Shown: positions 38,225 to 52,300 of the stretch, one piece after another
How positions within the stretch are numbered: the stretch's first letter is position 1
Layout: every line of letters starts with the position of its first letter
Assembly (NCBI GenBank): GCA_024305405.1
Contig: JAKNDB010000067.1
Coordinates: 1,258,001-1,322,000 of the forward strand
Direction of reading: 5' to 3'
Source of the DNA: Dirofilaria immitis
Lineage: Eukaryota > Nematoda > Chromadorea > Rhabditida > Onchocercidae
DNA: 64,000 bases
Notes under the pieces: model-generated
The model's database searches: none
Told to the model about the DNA's origin: nothing
What the model saw: only the letters and a program-made list of their open reading frames with translations
Made by a program: the position numbers and the translations under genes

Positions 38225-38932
38225 ATGAAGGTTGTTTCAGCATTTCAGTTGCTTATTTTATTTACTATAATAACGCATATTGAATTATCAGCTAATAACA
38301 CTAATAATACTCGGAAATTTTCATTCAAAAACGAAATAACGAAGATTATGCAAAAGCTATCAACGAATGCATCCCACAATATAACGAAAAACTCAAGAAA
38401 TCTTTGTATACGAGAGGTAGACAGTAAGCTTTTCGATTAATAATAGTATTGAGATTACATTAATATTCTATTCTCGTTGTCTTCCACTCGATTTCTTCAG
38501 ATTCGAAAATCTGGGGAAGTTTTTTGTTTGAAATTGTGAAATTTCTGAAAAATAATCAGTCTTGACATTGCAAGGAAAATATTAATACTTTTATCTTCCA
38601 TAACAATTTAATTACAAATCCGATACTAAATTTTGACCAATTAATCATTTATAGACCGTCAATATACCATTCATCAAATATTAAACAACCATACCATATA
38701 TATTGAAAGATACGATAAAAATTATATCGATACCAATCACTTCGAAACAACATTACGATCATATCACAAATCATTGAGAGAAATACGATGGAAAATAAAT
38801 TTATTCTGGACAACTGTTATCATAATCTTGATACTATGGATAATAATTTTGCTCGGTTTAATTATTATTGTATATATACGAATTGTATATATGCATCATA
38901 CCATCTCACAAATATTTTGTCCTAAAGATTGA
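38225..38932 (+). CDS. Small secreted-type single-pass membrane protein, unknown family
   Basis: Two exons, 38225-38423 and 38655-38932 (TGA), join in phase 1 through a good donor (GTAAGC). The product is about 158 residues. It starts with a clear signal peptide (MKVVSAFQLLILFTIITHIE), then an Asn-rich ectodomain with several N-x-T/S sites (NNT, NAS, NIT, NHT) and one Cys. A basic patch (KSLREIRWK) is followed by a long hydrophobic helix of about 33 residues (from NLFWTTVIII to IVYIRIVYM) and a short tail ending FCPKD. With a cleaved signal this is type I, with an ectodomain of about 100 residues. I recognise no family; it may be lineage-specific. The adjoining - strand mini-gene converges on it. 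Confidence 0.62.
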
Positions 38933-39063
38933 AATTATAACTTATAGAATAATTTAGATAAAAAATTTCGCTTTTGAATTCATTTGTTAAGAAGCTGTAA
39001 AAAAAACAAAATTAAAATAAAAGTTTTAGATAAGTTTAAATAAACTTCTCTTTGTAAAACTAT

Positions 39064-39702
39064 CTAATAGGCAAGCAAAAAAAAATTGCCTGAAAATTGA
39101 GAATTTCTGATTTAAAAAAAAAAATAATATAAAAGTTTACTTTTCGAATTTATTTATTTTGAAAAAAAATTATGAAACAAAATTGGGATGAAAAATTTTG
39201 GATAATTTTTAGGAAAAAATTCAATTCTTATTGATTGCTTAATAGTCAAGCAAATTATGCCTTAATCTAAAGAATAACTTAAAATTTCATTTCCGAAATT
39301 ATTTGAAGAATTACAAAAATTAGGAATAAAAGTTTTGGATAATACTTAATAAATTTTTTTTTCTTATAACTATTCAATAAATAGATAATATGTTAAGAGT
39401 TAAAATTTCTTATTTAATTAAAACTAAACAAATAACTTTTACATATATTACGTCTATTTTACATTATATTCTACAAATTTTGATAAGAATGATCTTTTTC
39501 ATGATCATGTATTTAATATGCATTACTCACGATAGTCAAAAATCATATTAGCATATGTTAGATAAATCTGAAATACTATCACAATAAACACAATACTGTC
39601 AAGCTCAACAAGGTCTTGCTATGATTTCACGAGATAGTAAATAGGACAATGGGAATCTCGTTAAATCCATACTTACGTGTCACGAATTAAACGACGAGGC
39701 AT
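39064..39702 (-). CDS. Possible four-exon micro-protein (about 36 residues)
   Basis: Tentative. An ATG at 39702 opens MPRRLIRD with a very good donor (AC then GTAAGT). Exons 39702-39677, 39618-39597, 39567-39531 and 39089-39064 all follow AG acceptors and keep consistent phases. The product begins MPRRLIRDTKTLLSLTIYLT, continues YANMIFDYR and closes NFFLLAY then TAG. The last exon contains a nine-T run, so its frame and end are doubtful. The exons are too short to exclude chance. If real it is a basic-then-hydrophobic micro-protein whose ATG lies about 700 bp from that of RRP9, back to back. Confidence 0.3.
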
Positions 39703-40395
39703 TTGGCTATTTCAAGAAAATCATAGCTATTTCCGCCATTTATCTGCGCCTGCTTGAATTTTCTCACTTTTCATGTGCATTCTTTCTCACGTAAATTGAA
39801 GTGCTATTGCTTCCAAACAATATGATGAGAGAAATTTCATCAAAAATCACGTGAGGCTAGTTTTGGAAAAAGTGATCTAACGCAATAAGCGGTTTTTCTT
39901 ACGTAAATAAATAGAAAATTTCTGGAAATTATTTAAATATGAATGGATTATAATCGCATAGATGACTTTAAGTGAAATAATTTAACATAAAACGATATGA
40001 ACTCCTACGTTTTGTGCAAATGTAATTGTCAGATTTCAGGAAATATCGTAAATCTCGTAAGTAAATTTCATGGATGAATAATAGCTTAAATTTTGATAAT
40101 TCAATCAATTATTCTAGAATGAATAAAAGCGCTGGCTTTCTTCTCATCTTTTCAGAAAATAAAATCTAAGGGACTTCCCAAAACTTGCAGCGTACATCAT
40201 CACGCAGCTTTCGTTATAAGTTTATTCCATAGCATTTAATGAATTGTGATATAGTGAGATGATGGTCGGAATGTTTGGGAAGTTTTCTTTTGAGGAATGT
40301 TTATCATTGTTGAAGTTTGTGCTTAGTTTTCCATCAATTTATTTCATTTATATGGTCACATAATCAAGGATATACATCTTTTTTCAGATAGAATA
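39703..40395. promoter_or_regulatory. Upstream region of RRP9 with splice-leader-type acceptor
   Basis: Region before the first ATG of RRP9. A TTTTTTCAG at 40379-40387 sits 8 bases before ATG 40396. That is the position expected of a trans-splice (spliced-leader) acceptor in nematodes; the leader addition itself is inference. Confidence 0.45.
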
Positions 40396-43300
40396 ATGTC
40401 TTTTTCGTCAAAAATCGGTCCAGTTACGGTAATGATGCAAAGATGAGAAATAAGGTAATTTTGTTAAAAATTTGATCCATCGATCATAGAAATTGATGTT
40501 AGTTCTATTCCGTGCATAATTTTTATCCATTACATCACTTTATATTGAACATGAAATTATGTAAATTTCTGTGAATGTATAAAATTAACTAGTTAAAGTT
40601 ATTCCATATTGCATGCAGCATTTGTTTGCAATGCATCTTTATATTGAATACGAAACCTTTATGAGACTTTCATAAAAGCAATATGAAAAAGAACTGCATC
40701 ATGAATTATCATTTTAAACTTTATCTTTTATTGAAAAAGTATAGCATTCTTGGTTTAGTTGAAACGGAAATTAACTATGCCGAAATTATCGAAACGAAAA
40801 GCAAAATTAGCCAATGAGGATATTCCTTCGGATGAAGATGATATATTGTATGATAATGATGGCAAATTTGTTGAAAATCGAAGTGATGAGGAGCAATATG
40901 AAGATGTGCAGGAGATGGCATATCGAAAAGCGAAACAACTTTTAGATGATATTCAAGTATAAATTAAATATTTTCTATAAATTTTGAAGTATTTTCTAAA
41001 TTTCTTGGATATTTAATATCATATTTACGTATGTTGTACCGTATGTATTCCACATTAACTTTAATCTGCGTACATATGAATTGCTATGATGCTTACATCT
41101 GCAAAAAATTAGGGTCATATGATTGTAAAATTTATTCCATCTTATGTGTAACTAACTGCTTCTTGCAATCAGAACATTTATTGTCAGTTGGTAGCAATAT
41201 ATTTATTAATGCAACTCAAGTAAAACATCAGAATAATATATGAATGCTAAATTTCGCAAGACACACTCTATATTCTGTTTGACGTAATACTTTTTATTTC
41301 GGAAAAGATTAGAATTGTATTCTAGATTATTCCTTTCGAATTAACTGGTAAGTTATATCAGTGCATAAAATATAACTTGTAATTTCAGTTTTAATGAACA
41401 AATTTGAAGTTTATGATGGTAATAATTTAGGTTGAAGGGCAGAATGATGAAGGTGAATACGATAGTGCGGCAATTACTAGTCGTTTGCGAAGTGATGCTT
41501 TATCAAAAGTTGCAACTTTACATCGAAAATTTGCAGATCGAGTACGACTGAGTGGTACTGCAGTTCAATATAAAGCTCATAGGTTGGTAATATAATTTCT
41601 TATATATTTTCTTTTGCATGCAGTTTATGAAAACTATTTTTGAAAAAAATTTGTTCATATTTGTTAAGCTCTTTGAAGTCAGAATGACTGGCTATTTAAT
41701 GATCTAAATCCTAAACAGTGAGCCAAGTAAGTTGATAGTTAATTGACCTTTATTGAAATTCATACTCAATGTTTTCTGAAAGACCAGCAAAATTATGTAC
41801 TGAATAATGATGTATATTAATTGTTCGATTCCTCAGCTTTGATATTGCGAATGCTATGAAATGTTATTATACTTTGATCATGAATGTTAATTTCCATAAA
41901 TTTTTATAGTATTATCAAAAATGCAAAAATTCATTTCACATTTCATCATTTTTATCAGCTACTAGATCATTAGGTAAAAAATTAAAAATTCAGTGGAGAG
42001 TTTAAATATAGCCAAAAGTTCAAGCATAAAAGCAAAAGATCGATATATATCAAATATCATTTTAAATTATGCAGTCAAAATTTTAAGTTCCAGGTATTCA
42101 ACTGTTGCAGTTGTCATATCACATGACAATAGATATGTAGTGAGTTGCTCAAAGGATGCAACGATAATGAAATGTTAGTTTATCAGGCAAAAAATTTTTG
42201 ATTATGATATACATCAGTGTATGGTATTTCGAAAATTCCAGTTTTTAGCAAAATTTTTAATTTGTTGATATTTTGATGATTTCAATGATAAGCAGTGCGA
42301 AAATATAGATTGTGAAAATTTATCTTCAGTACCATCGTTTGGCGCAGAACGCTAGGAATTTACTTCATCTTAAATTTTAGTGCATCTTGAGATATAAAGT
42401 TTAGAAAAAGAATATTGACGAGAAGTTTTTTATGCACAAAACTGTTGTAAGAAAATTATCATGGGAGAGGAATGGAATGATATAATATGTAAGTCAGCTA
42501 TAAATTGTTCATTACTTTTGCTGTATAATTTATCTGGAAAATGCTTCATCTACATCTATTCTTTTTTATAAATTTGATGATTTTTCAGATGATTTAGAAG
42601 AAGGAAAGATAGTAGCTTCTATAAAATACATCAAAGGAGTGAACACGTCTCATCAGGGCCAAATATTTTGTCTTGCAATCTCGGGCAACGATCGATATCT
42701 TGTAAGTGGTGGTAGTGATGCTATTATACGGGTTTGGAATTTCAGCAATTTGCAGCATGTTAAAAATCTTACCGGACATATGAATGCGATAATCGGTTAG
42801 TTTTTTAGTATCATATGCAATCAGTTTTCTATTTTTATTCTTAAAATAGGTAGTCCGCTTTTAGAGAAGCTTATTATTTCAGTTATTTTCAATATGTTCC
42901 AAATTTCTAGATTCGTTAGATTTCTTTGCTTTTAGTTTTCTCCATAAAATTTATAAAATTTCATGTATCAAAATTAAAATGGATTTTTGAGTTTTATAGG
43001 ATTGGTATTTCGATTGAATACTCAACAACTGTACAGCTGTTCTAAAGATCGTTGTGTTAAGTTATGGGATTTGGAGCAGCTAGGATATGTAGACACGTTG
43101 TTTGGTCATGTTGATGCAGTAGTAGATATTGATGCTTTATCGAGGTAAATTGTGCCAGGTTTGGGTCATTTAAAAAGAATCCAATTTATTGTTGTCTAAT
43201 GTTTATATCATACCAAAATTTCACGGATTTTTCTCGAAATTTTAGAAATTTTGAATTTAATTAATGAATACGCGTTGTTGATTTACGAGTTTTAATTCTT

Positions 43301-44455
43301 GGTTTACAAATTTTCTTTTAGAAGTTGAGAAAAGATGTATTATAATTTGGGAATATAAATTTATATCCAGAAAAAACTTATTTACAGAGAACGTTTGGTA
43401 ACTGCAGGTTCTCAAGATCGTACAGTGAGATTATGGAAAGTACCTGAAGATAGCCATTTGATATTTAACGGTTATTCAACTTGCTTAAGCATTGATTGCG
43501 TGGCACTTATTAATGAGGATCATTTTGTATCCGGTTCAGCGGATGGGTTAGTTAGACTATCATTTCTTATTTGATTTGATAACGGAAGAAACCGAATTTA
43601 AAATAAACTGAGAAATAAAAATATTTAATCTCAAGTTTAATGACATGTGGAAAAGAATATTCTTTCAACATTATAAACAATTATTTACATGGGCGGTGAA
43701 TTACGTGATTTTATATGCATCTTCACTTTCTGTTTACGTAGCTCATTAAAACTGCTGAACGATATTAGCTTAATTCTACTTTTTCTGAAAAAAATTTTTC
43801 ATTAGTTTTATATTTTTCAGAAGTTTATGTGTTTGGTCAATTTTTAAAAGAAACCAGTTTGTACACAAGTAGAAGCACATGGTCGCGGTGCTGACGATCA
43901 GGCAAATTGGATTGTGTCCGTTGCAGCACGGCGATACACAGATCTTATTGCATCGGGTTCATGTGATGGATTTGTTCGTTTGTGGAAAATTGCGGAAGAT
44001 TATAAATCTATAATAAATATTTTGTCTTACGAACGAGTAGGTTTTTGTAATGAGTATCATTAAAAATTTCAGAATATCAAAACATTTTTAACTAGTTTGA
44101 ACAAATTACAATGAAAATCAATAAGAGTAAATAAATCACTATGAAACTCAGATAGCTAATATCAAAATGAGAAATTGGAGGTATATTTTAATTTTAATTT
44201 TTATTTTTGATCTTAATCAATTTAAATCCCATTTAATGTTAAAATTTCTTGACACGAATTTTTACATCTTTCATTGATTAAAAACTTTAAATTCAATTTT
44301 AGAGCGGCTTTATCAATCAGCTCAGGTTTTCGGATGATGGTGAAGAAGTGGTATGTGCCGTGGGTCAGGAACACAAATTTGGAAGATGGTGGAAAATTGC
44401 AGAAGCGAAGAATGTTATTACAGTATTTTCGCTTACTTATGATGTTGTAGAATAA
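40396..44455 (+). CDS. RRP9: U3 snoRNP protein RRP9/U3-55k (WD40), one frameshift
   Basis: Binds U3 snoRNA for 18S rRNA processing in the nucleolus. Exons: 40396-40428, 40759-40956, 41431-41582, 42094-42173, 42589-42795, 43000-43144, 43388-43546, 43821-44036, 44303-44455 (TAA). Phases agree throughout. The start at 40396 gives MSFSSKIGPVT before the basic KRKLTMPKLSKRKAKL; ATG 40777 is the alternative. An acidic segment leads to the WD40 repeats: SCSKDATIMKY, SGGSDAIIRVWNFSNL, CSKDRCVKLWDLEQLGYVDT, TAGSQDRTVRLWKVPEDS, SGSCDGFVRLWKIAEDY and VGQEHKFGRWWKIAEAKN. Order and linkers match human RRP9. In exon 43821-44036 the frame breaks at a four-A run (43846-43849): SLCVWSIFK must continue with a -1 step into KKPVCTQVEAHG. 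Without it a TAG closes the frame near 43872. Confidence 0.92.
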
Positions 44456-44550
44456 TTGCTTTATTATTCGGCATCATTTTTGCTGAAGAAAAATCACCGA
44501 ACTATGATCGAATAGTTTTTATGTTCGAAGAAAAGTTCAAAAATGAACGA

Positions 44551-44607
44551 CTTTTCTCTCTCTTTCTCATTCTTTTTCTCTTTCTTTTTCTCTTTCTCCT
44601 TCTCTTC
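44551..44607. repeat. CT-rich polypyrimidine tract
   Basis: Repeated TTTCTC/TTTTTCTC units directly downstream of RRP9, followed at once by a short GA-rich word (AAAGAGAGAATG). Confidence 0.75.
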
Positions 44608-47600
44608 AAAGAGAGAATGTAATGTCAATGAAATATAAACGCAGTTTAATGCAGTTCAAATTTAATTGCTAGGGAAGTCAGCTATGAAATAATATAGATG
44701 AATTACTACTTTGCCGTTATTTTTATATCAAAATGATTCAAGAATTTCGAAAATTTTTACATGGCTTCGTTATTATTTGTTTATTATTATTGAATATAAT
44801 TTATGGAACGATTTTTTTCGAGCTGTATCAAGAGAGTTAGAGGGAAAAGAGATGCAAGGAGAATAGATTTTGTAAGAACACTCCGACTATATTGTAAATC
44901 TGAGGAAAATACTGGATCGGCAGTGGAAGGAAAATTAATGCTTCTTATGGATTCTGATTTTCTTTAGTTTTGCTATTAATTAGATTTTTTTTTGACGCTC
45001 AGTATTAAAAATTTAGTTCTTTTGGGCATGCTCTCAGAATTTTTGGTTTTATTTCAATAATTCTGTTAATTTCATTTCTTATTTCGTTCAAATTTGAATT
45101 TTTTAAAATTTGATTCTGCATAATCTTATTGTAAATTTGATCGACAAATGAAGCAAAATAAATTATGATTTGATAAAATCCATTTCAAACATAGTCCATG
45201 TGATGACTTTCTAATGTGTTTTTTAATAACTTTCTAATGTGTTTGAACGTTGATTGTGCTACGATTAGGTGGCAGGCAGATTCTATTTAATTTCTATTTC
45301 TGTTCTTTTATTCTTTTTATTCTCTCTTTTCGTTTTGTTCGTTATTGTTGTTTTCAACCATTTGGCAAAAAACAGATCATTTCGAAATATTTTATGTCAA
45401 TTCAGGTGATTGAGATGATTCTAGCTAACTTATTTAAATTCATGCTTATTTTAATTTTTATTAACTATCCTTCATTTGATTGCTGTTTTTTTTTCTGCAA
45501 TTTTTGTTCCACATCTATTTGCATATATGAAAAATCAACGGATAATTACGATATGCAGAAATAATTCCTTTTATCTACATCGTTAAATTTGGAATTTAGA
45601 ATTGCAATGCAAATCTTAACCTTTATGAAAAAAGTGAGATGAAAAGTTTGTCTTTGAATATTCAATCTAAAAAATGTCGGCAATATCTATCTTTACATGC
45701 GCTCAAAAATAATTCAATTTTTAACTACTTTTCACATTATTTTCTATTGCATCTTACATATTTTCTTCATCCGAAATTATTTTTTATTGTCTTACGTTTG
45801 TTTACATTAGCTTATTGTTTTGTTTACATTAGTTTATTGTTAAGCTTATAAGTTTTTTGTTATGTTGAAATTTTAGATTTTTAGATATTTTTAATTTTTT
45901 TTTGATGTTATTATTACTATTGTCATTATTGCTATTATTATTATAGATTAATCTATTATTTGTTTGAGTATAACAATGAAAAGGCTCAAAGTAAACAATT
46001 ATGTTGTTAAAGTAAATTTTGAAGGTGTATGCTGAGAAATACAAAGAATTTTGTTACACACTTGCCTTTTTAACCACAAATTCTTCACAATTTAACTTGA
46101 TCTTGACGAGACAGAGATAAGAGACTTTGGTCAAATTGAAATATTGGTATCAATCTCCGAGCAGTTGTTTGATTTTTATTTTATTGTTAAACAATCAATA
46201 ATATTTAATATTGATCGTTTTATTTGATATCTGATTTTATGCATAATTTTATTATTATTATTATTATTATAGATGAGAATTTAATAACTATTCATTTTTC
46301 AGGTAGTTTTCATTCGACGATTATAGAGAAACTAAGAGGCTAAGTCCAATTCATAAAAGTTAATAGATTTTTCAGAATCTCTGAATAAATCTAATCGATT
46401 TATCTTCAGTGTTTAATTTTCACTTATTGATAGGCTCCAAAATTTTCATTTGTTATTTCTTTGCTAAGATGATTGAGCCGAAAAAAGACGAATAATTCTA
46501 ATATTTCTTCGTTTAGAAACTTTTATGTTTACTTAAACAAAATCACGACTATTTAGATTTCTTAGTTCTGCGTAGAATTTTGATCTTAAACTTACATGAA
46601 ATATTAATTCTCTGCTGGTATAATTATTCATCGAAGTGTTCAAAATTTGTTGATTGTTTTATCATTTCTTATATCTCTCTGTATCTCATCACAAGAACCA
46701 TAACTATTGGGATTTTCTCAAGGTAATAATGTTGAATTCATTAGTTTGAATAGAATGTATGAAATGATTTATTTAAAAAACAGTCGAATTGATCGGCTTA
46801 AGTCAAACTCAAAGTTGTATAGAACTTTTGATTATATAAATTATTGGTTTATTATTTGATAATTAGGAAGATTTTTTGCAATCGAATAGTTCGTTTGCCT
46901 AAATTATTAGGTTCAATATTTATAAATTAGGTTATTTTTCTTTAATTTTAAACTACGATTTATTTTATAAATAATTTCCGATTATTATCATATTGATAAT
47001 TAATTTAGATTTGAATTTTAGTAGATTTCTTATAAGTCCATACGATAATTAATTTATACCACTAGTAGATTTCTTATATATCGATACTATAATTAACTTA
47101 TATCATCAGAATAAATTAAATTGAGATATTTGTCGATAATCAAATTCGATATGTAATTCTTTTCAAATTATTTCTTTATAATATCATTGACTATGTAAAT
47201 ATTATAATATTTTTTTAATTTTTGCTTAATTTGAATTATAATTGGTAATGATCGATAAATATTGACAGTAAATTAATTATAAATATTTTATTTAACATTT
47301 TTAATAGTAATATTTTGAATTAACTAATCAATTAATTTTATTATTGCAACTTTTCCAAATCATTCATTTATTTTAAACTCTAAGAAAAATGTTCATATTT
47401 ATTTAAGTAAATATTATCCATTATTCTGATTCAAACGATCAATTAAACAAAGAGCTCATATTTTCCCAAAAATTATCGATTAAATTAATAATTAATTATT
47501 AATGAAAAATCATTTTCATTTAATGCACTTTTAATATTTTTGTTTTTCTAAAAAAAAAAATAAAAGAATGACGCGATAAAGAGAGAGAGAGAGAGAAAGA

Positions 47601-48950
47601 AATTATTGCATGAGAAATTTTATTTATCATAAAAATTTTTCCGAATTTAAAATTTAAAACGAAATTTAGCAAAAAAAAATTATACAATAAACTTGTTATA
47701 CAGTAATAAGAATACAGTAAGCTTCTAATTAAATTAGTTATTAAATAGATTTGACATTTTTATCAAAAATGATCATTGTTTGAAAATAAATTTCTTTGCT
47801 TTTTTTTGCTTTCATAAAACTTATTCTTTGCTTACATTCTCGAACTAATTTCGCAATTTTATAATTTAATGAAAATAAAAATTATTTATAGCATAAATCT
47901 ATCGTAAAATAATGTACTCTTTTTGGGACATATTATTGAATTATTTGATTTTGTTCATTCTTAAAACTTTACACCACAATTTATTACTTAGTGTTTTAAA
48001 ATTTGAAAAAAGAAAAGCTGTGAAATGTGTAAAAGTTAAAAATTTGAAAGATATAAATTTGTAAATTTTAAAGTTAATAAATAACAGATGAATGAACAAT
48101 TTATTCATATAAAAAAAAAAATTTTTTTTGTTTACGAACAATTCACAAAAGGTTGTACCATAATATATATTTAATTTATGTACATAATTTAATGAATTTA
48201 AAAATGAGCAATAAAATTACGATCGATGAATGAATGTGACACATTTTTTTGTCAATAAAATTTCGAAAATTCTGACCGAAAATTATCGGCAATAGAAAAT
48301 GTCAATGATTTGCAAAAATATCTTATCAATAATTTTTATTAATGTTAATAATTTTTATCAGAACTGTAATAAAAGGAATTAATTGATTGTAATAGAGAAT
48401 TTGATAAATATAAATAATTTTGTAAAATAGAAATAATTTTGGCAAAATTACAATGCGTGACATATTTTTAGTGTAATATTTAAGCTGAATCAGCAATCAT
48501 ATCGGATAAATGGTAAAATAATCTTATCAATGCAAATATCAAATTCATATCTCTCTAATTTATCGCTCATTTATTATGAAATATTGCTAGTTTGTAAAAT
48601 TTATGATGTTTCAAATATTGATTTTCCTTTTTATCAGTTGCTAAAGAATATGTTTCAATAAACTGAAAGATAGATATTAAATCGTTTTTATTTCTTATAA
48701 TATAATTTTTAGATAAAATATTTGTATTTCCATTCATCTATTAAAAAATGATTGATTGAATAGTTGAAATTACTGATTTTTTGAAGCTTTTGTTTCCAAA
48801 AATTTTACTACAATTCAGATGGAAAGAAGAAGGAACAATTATTATTATTATGATTACAAAAAATGTAAATTTTTATCCTTATAACTAACTAGCAAAAATT
48901 TTATAAAAAATTTTTATAAAAATTACTAAAATTTATTATCATTTTTGAAG

Positions 48951-48979
48951 ATTCATTCATTCATTCATTCATTCATTCC
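48951..48979. repeat. ATTC tetranucleotide microsatellite
   Basis: About seven perfect ATTC units. Confidence 0.9.
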
Positions 48980-49270
48980 ATACCCTAAATTTTCTTTCGC
49001 ATCATAAATACCAAATAAATAAGCTTTCCAATAGCTATCATTTTTCTAAAAATTTTTTTGAGCTATAAAAAGCAAAAAAGATTTTCATTAGCTTTTCGTT
49101 TCGTTTCGTTGCTTTTTCGAGAAAATGAAAGAAATGTTTTTTTTTTTTTTTTTAAGAGAAGCAAATATATTTTTGGCATATTTTTTTCACTTTTCTCTTC
49201 TCAATATTTCATTTCATTGTATTGGAAGATAAATTTGAAACAGTTACGAAATTCGAAATTAATGTTCGAA

Positions 49271-49302
<32 letters not shown>

Positions 49303-49320
49303 ATGATGATGATGATGATG
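49271..49320. repeat. GAT trinucleotide microsatellite
   Basis: About 16 ATG/GAT units with one interrupting ATAT. The run reads as poly-Met in one open frame, which is not a gene. Confidence 0.9.
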
Positions 49321-52300
49321 ACATAGATAAAAGTCAGATTAGACCTAAGAAAGCAAATTAAGCCAAAGAATTGAGAAATTATATATAATAAATTTGGTTA
49401 AAAATTTTTTCCAACTATATTTTTGCATCTTTTCATCTATAATTCTTTTATCAATTGTTAAAAAAAAATAACGAAAAATGGAAACAAATTTTTTTCCTAA
49501 TTTTCAATTTTAATTTATTTATATTTTTTTGATCATACATTTATTATAATTATAGCTTTCATCGATGCCAATATTTTCGATGTTTCTCTTTATAAAATCA
49601 AAATTTTAATGTTCAAAAATTTTATTTCTTCTATTTTATTTATTTATTCTTTCAGTTTGCAAATTGCTTTAAATATTGTTATCGAACACTTGTTTATTAT
49701 TATATTTTTAGTTGGAATTATTGTTGCAGAGGGAATATTTGCCGATTTTTTTTTTTGTCTCTTTTCTTTTCGTCTTCGGTTTTAAAAAATTTAAACGAAA
49801 AATTTTTGAAAAAACGAAGAATTTTTTTTTGCTAAAATGAATAAATAATCCGAAGTGATAATTGAGGTAGTAATGGTAATACTGATAGTAGTAGAATTAT
49901 TAATTTTTAATTTATAATTTCTTCAATGTCATTTGTATAACATTTATTGATTTTCCTTCATATAATTATTACCAGTAGCTAATTCAATTTTTCATTTTGT
50001 ATTAGATGTAAATTTAATTTCTTTATTTCATACTTTGAATGAATTTCATTTATATATATATATTACTAAAATATGATTTCTCATATAAGTTAAATGCTTA
50101 TTTGATAATATAAAATCCACATTTAGCATTTTTTAAATTTAATGAAAAATGTATTTTTCTCAACAATATATAAACTAGCAATGGTTATAATATATTTCAA
50201 ATTAATATATCAAATTATCTTTACAGATTTACAATTTGGTTTATTCATGTTATGCTCAAAAATCAAAATCTTCCTGATCCCTTTTTTTAATTAGTCATTC
50301 TCCAAAAATTTTCATACTGTTTTATCTTCCGTTATTTGTGTCCTCGAAAAATTTAAATCTGAGAATTTTAAATAATAATGGAATAGTATTCGATTATTAG
50401 TTATTATTTACATTGCTATCATTTTAAACGTACTCTTTATGATTACATATGTTTTTACCTTAAATTCTTTTCTAAATGCTATTATTAGTTTTCAACTTTA
50501 AACCTATATTTTTAACACAATTTATAACGGGAGATACTTTTTGTTAGCCTGCAGGCAAATAATGATCTGATATCGATAGATGTTATATTAGAATGTTTGT
50601 ATGAAATAGTTTGATAAGCTTTTGTCAATATTGCCTTGTAAGACTTTAGATTTCACGTGTGGAGCATCTGAATATAAGTGTGAATTTGCAATTGCCTCGT
50701 CACCAATTTCATCTTATGCGAATAAATCTAAGTTTTTCAAAATAAATCGTAAACAGTAACTTATTGAAAGAAATTTCTTTAATTACAATATTTTCTTAAA
50801 TTCACAAACAAAATAATTATAGCGGAATAGATCCGAAGTAATCATAATTTTTATTTATGCTTCTTTAATTTGGAAAAGAGACTATTTATCGTTGTAAATA
50901 TGATCATCGTATTGTGGAAGTTCCTTTTTCTTTGTGACGGATAAATAATTAGAACAAAGATTTTATTGTTATCAAAGGATTTCATATCGATAGATGGTAT
51001 AGGAGATTTACTAAACAATATGACGAATAGAATCAATTATAAGAATAAAATAATCTGAATCTTTGACAAATGAACTAAGTCGATGAAAGAAAAATAATGA
51101 GCTACAGAAATTGTTCAGACTGAACACACTGATCGTCGAATTGTCGAAGAGATTTTGGATCCAGCAACATTGATCTTATAAAAAAAACAAAAACAAAAAT
51201 TTCCGTGAATGAACTGACGAATTCGCTTTATAATGAGAATAATTGCTTGACAACATTTTCGACATTTTATGTAAGCCTGAAAATCGTACAGAAAGCGGAA
51301 AATGATTCGTTACATTAGATATCATAGCATTCATTTACATTCATGAAAATTTGTTTCCCACATCTTGCTATTGTAGATAAAAGGCGCTTGGTAATCAAAG
51401 ATAATGTAAAAATAAATATCGTAATATTCATTTATATTTTCTCATAAATGATGAGTCATTTAGGAAATGCTTTGATTTTTTAAACATATTTGTGCTAAAA
51501 TTATTCTGACTTTCCAAATTTAATTTTCTTTAATATTTTTTGTTTCATTTAGATGCAATTAAATTTATTTTAAATGCAGTTATGAGTTCTTTCTAACTAT
51601 GTAATAGAATTTATTTCATTACGATAATATATTTCAATATATTCATATGACAAGAGGAATATTATGTGTAATAATGTGATAAATTATGCGTAATAATCGA
51701 TGAATGAAAATTAAATCTTCTATCTTTTCTTTTTTTTTCATTTTATAACAAAAGAAATTTAAATTTTTATTTATTAAATGTAATTGTCATTTATTCAAAA
51801 ATGTTTTTATAGATACGATGAAAAATATTTCGATGAAATTAGTATGTATAAAATTTAGAAAAAGAATTATTAAAAATTAATGTATTTTCAATCCATTTTG
51901 AATAATCCCTTTATCCATTCATTCACTTGCCATCTCTAATTTTTTTAATGTCTGACCGAAATTTTCATTTTTCATCAATTTTTTTCCTACTTTTGAAAAT
52001 AGGAAAAAACGAAAATTCCATCGGAACTATTTTGTATTTCGCATTATCCATTTTCCTCTTTTTTTTTTTTGATCGTTAAATTTTAAAAATAAACGATTTG
52101 TTTTTAGTGAAAATTTTCGTAAATTTTGCGATAAATGTTATTACTGTTAATAATTAGGCTGACATTTGATATTTGATTATTTCGTTCTATTTTATTTTTA
52201 TTTTTTTCAGTTCCGTTATAACAATATTTATTGCGAAAATTCATATTTCATCTTTTTAAGTGATTAATTAAGAATAATTTCCTGTTGAACTTGAACTGAA

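Noticed and set aside
49058..49306. 82-codon frame ending in poly-Met
   Set aside because: It runs through poly-T and the GAT microsatellite; no coding character.
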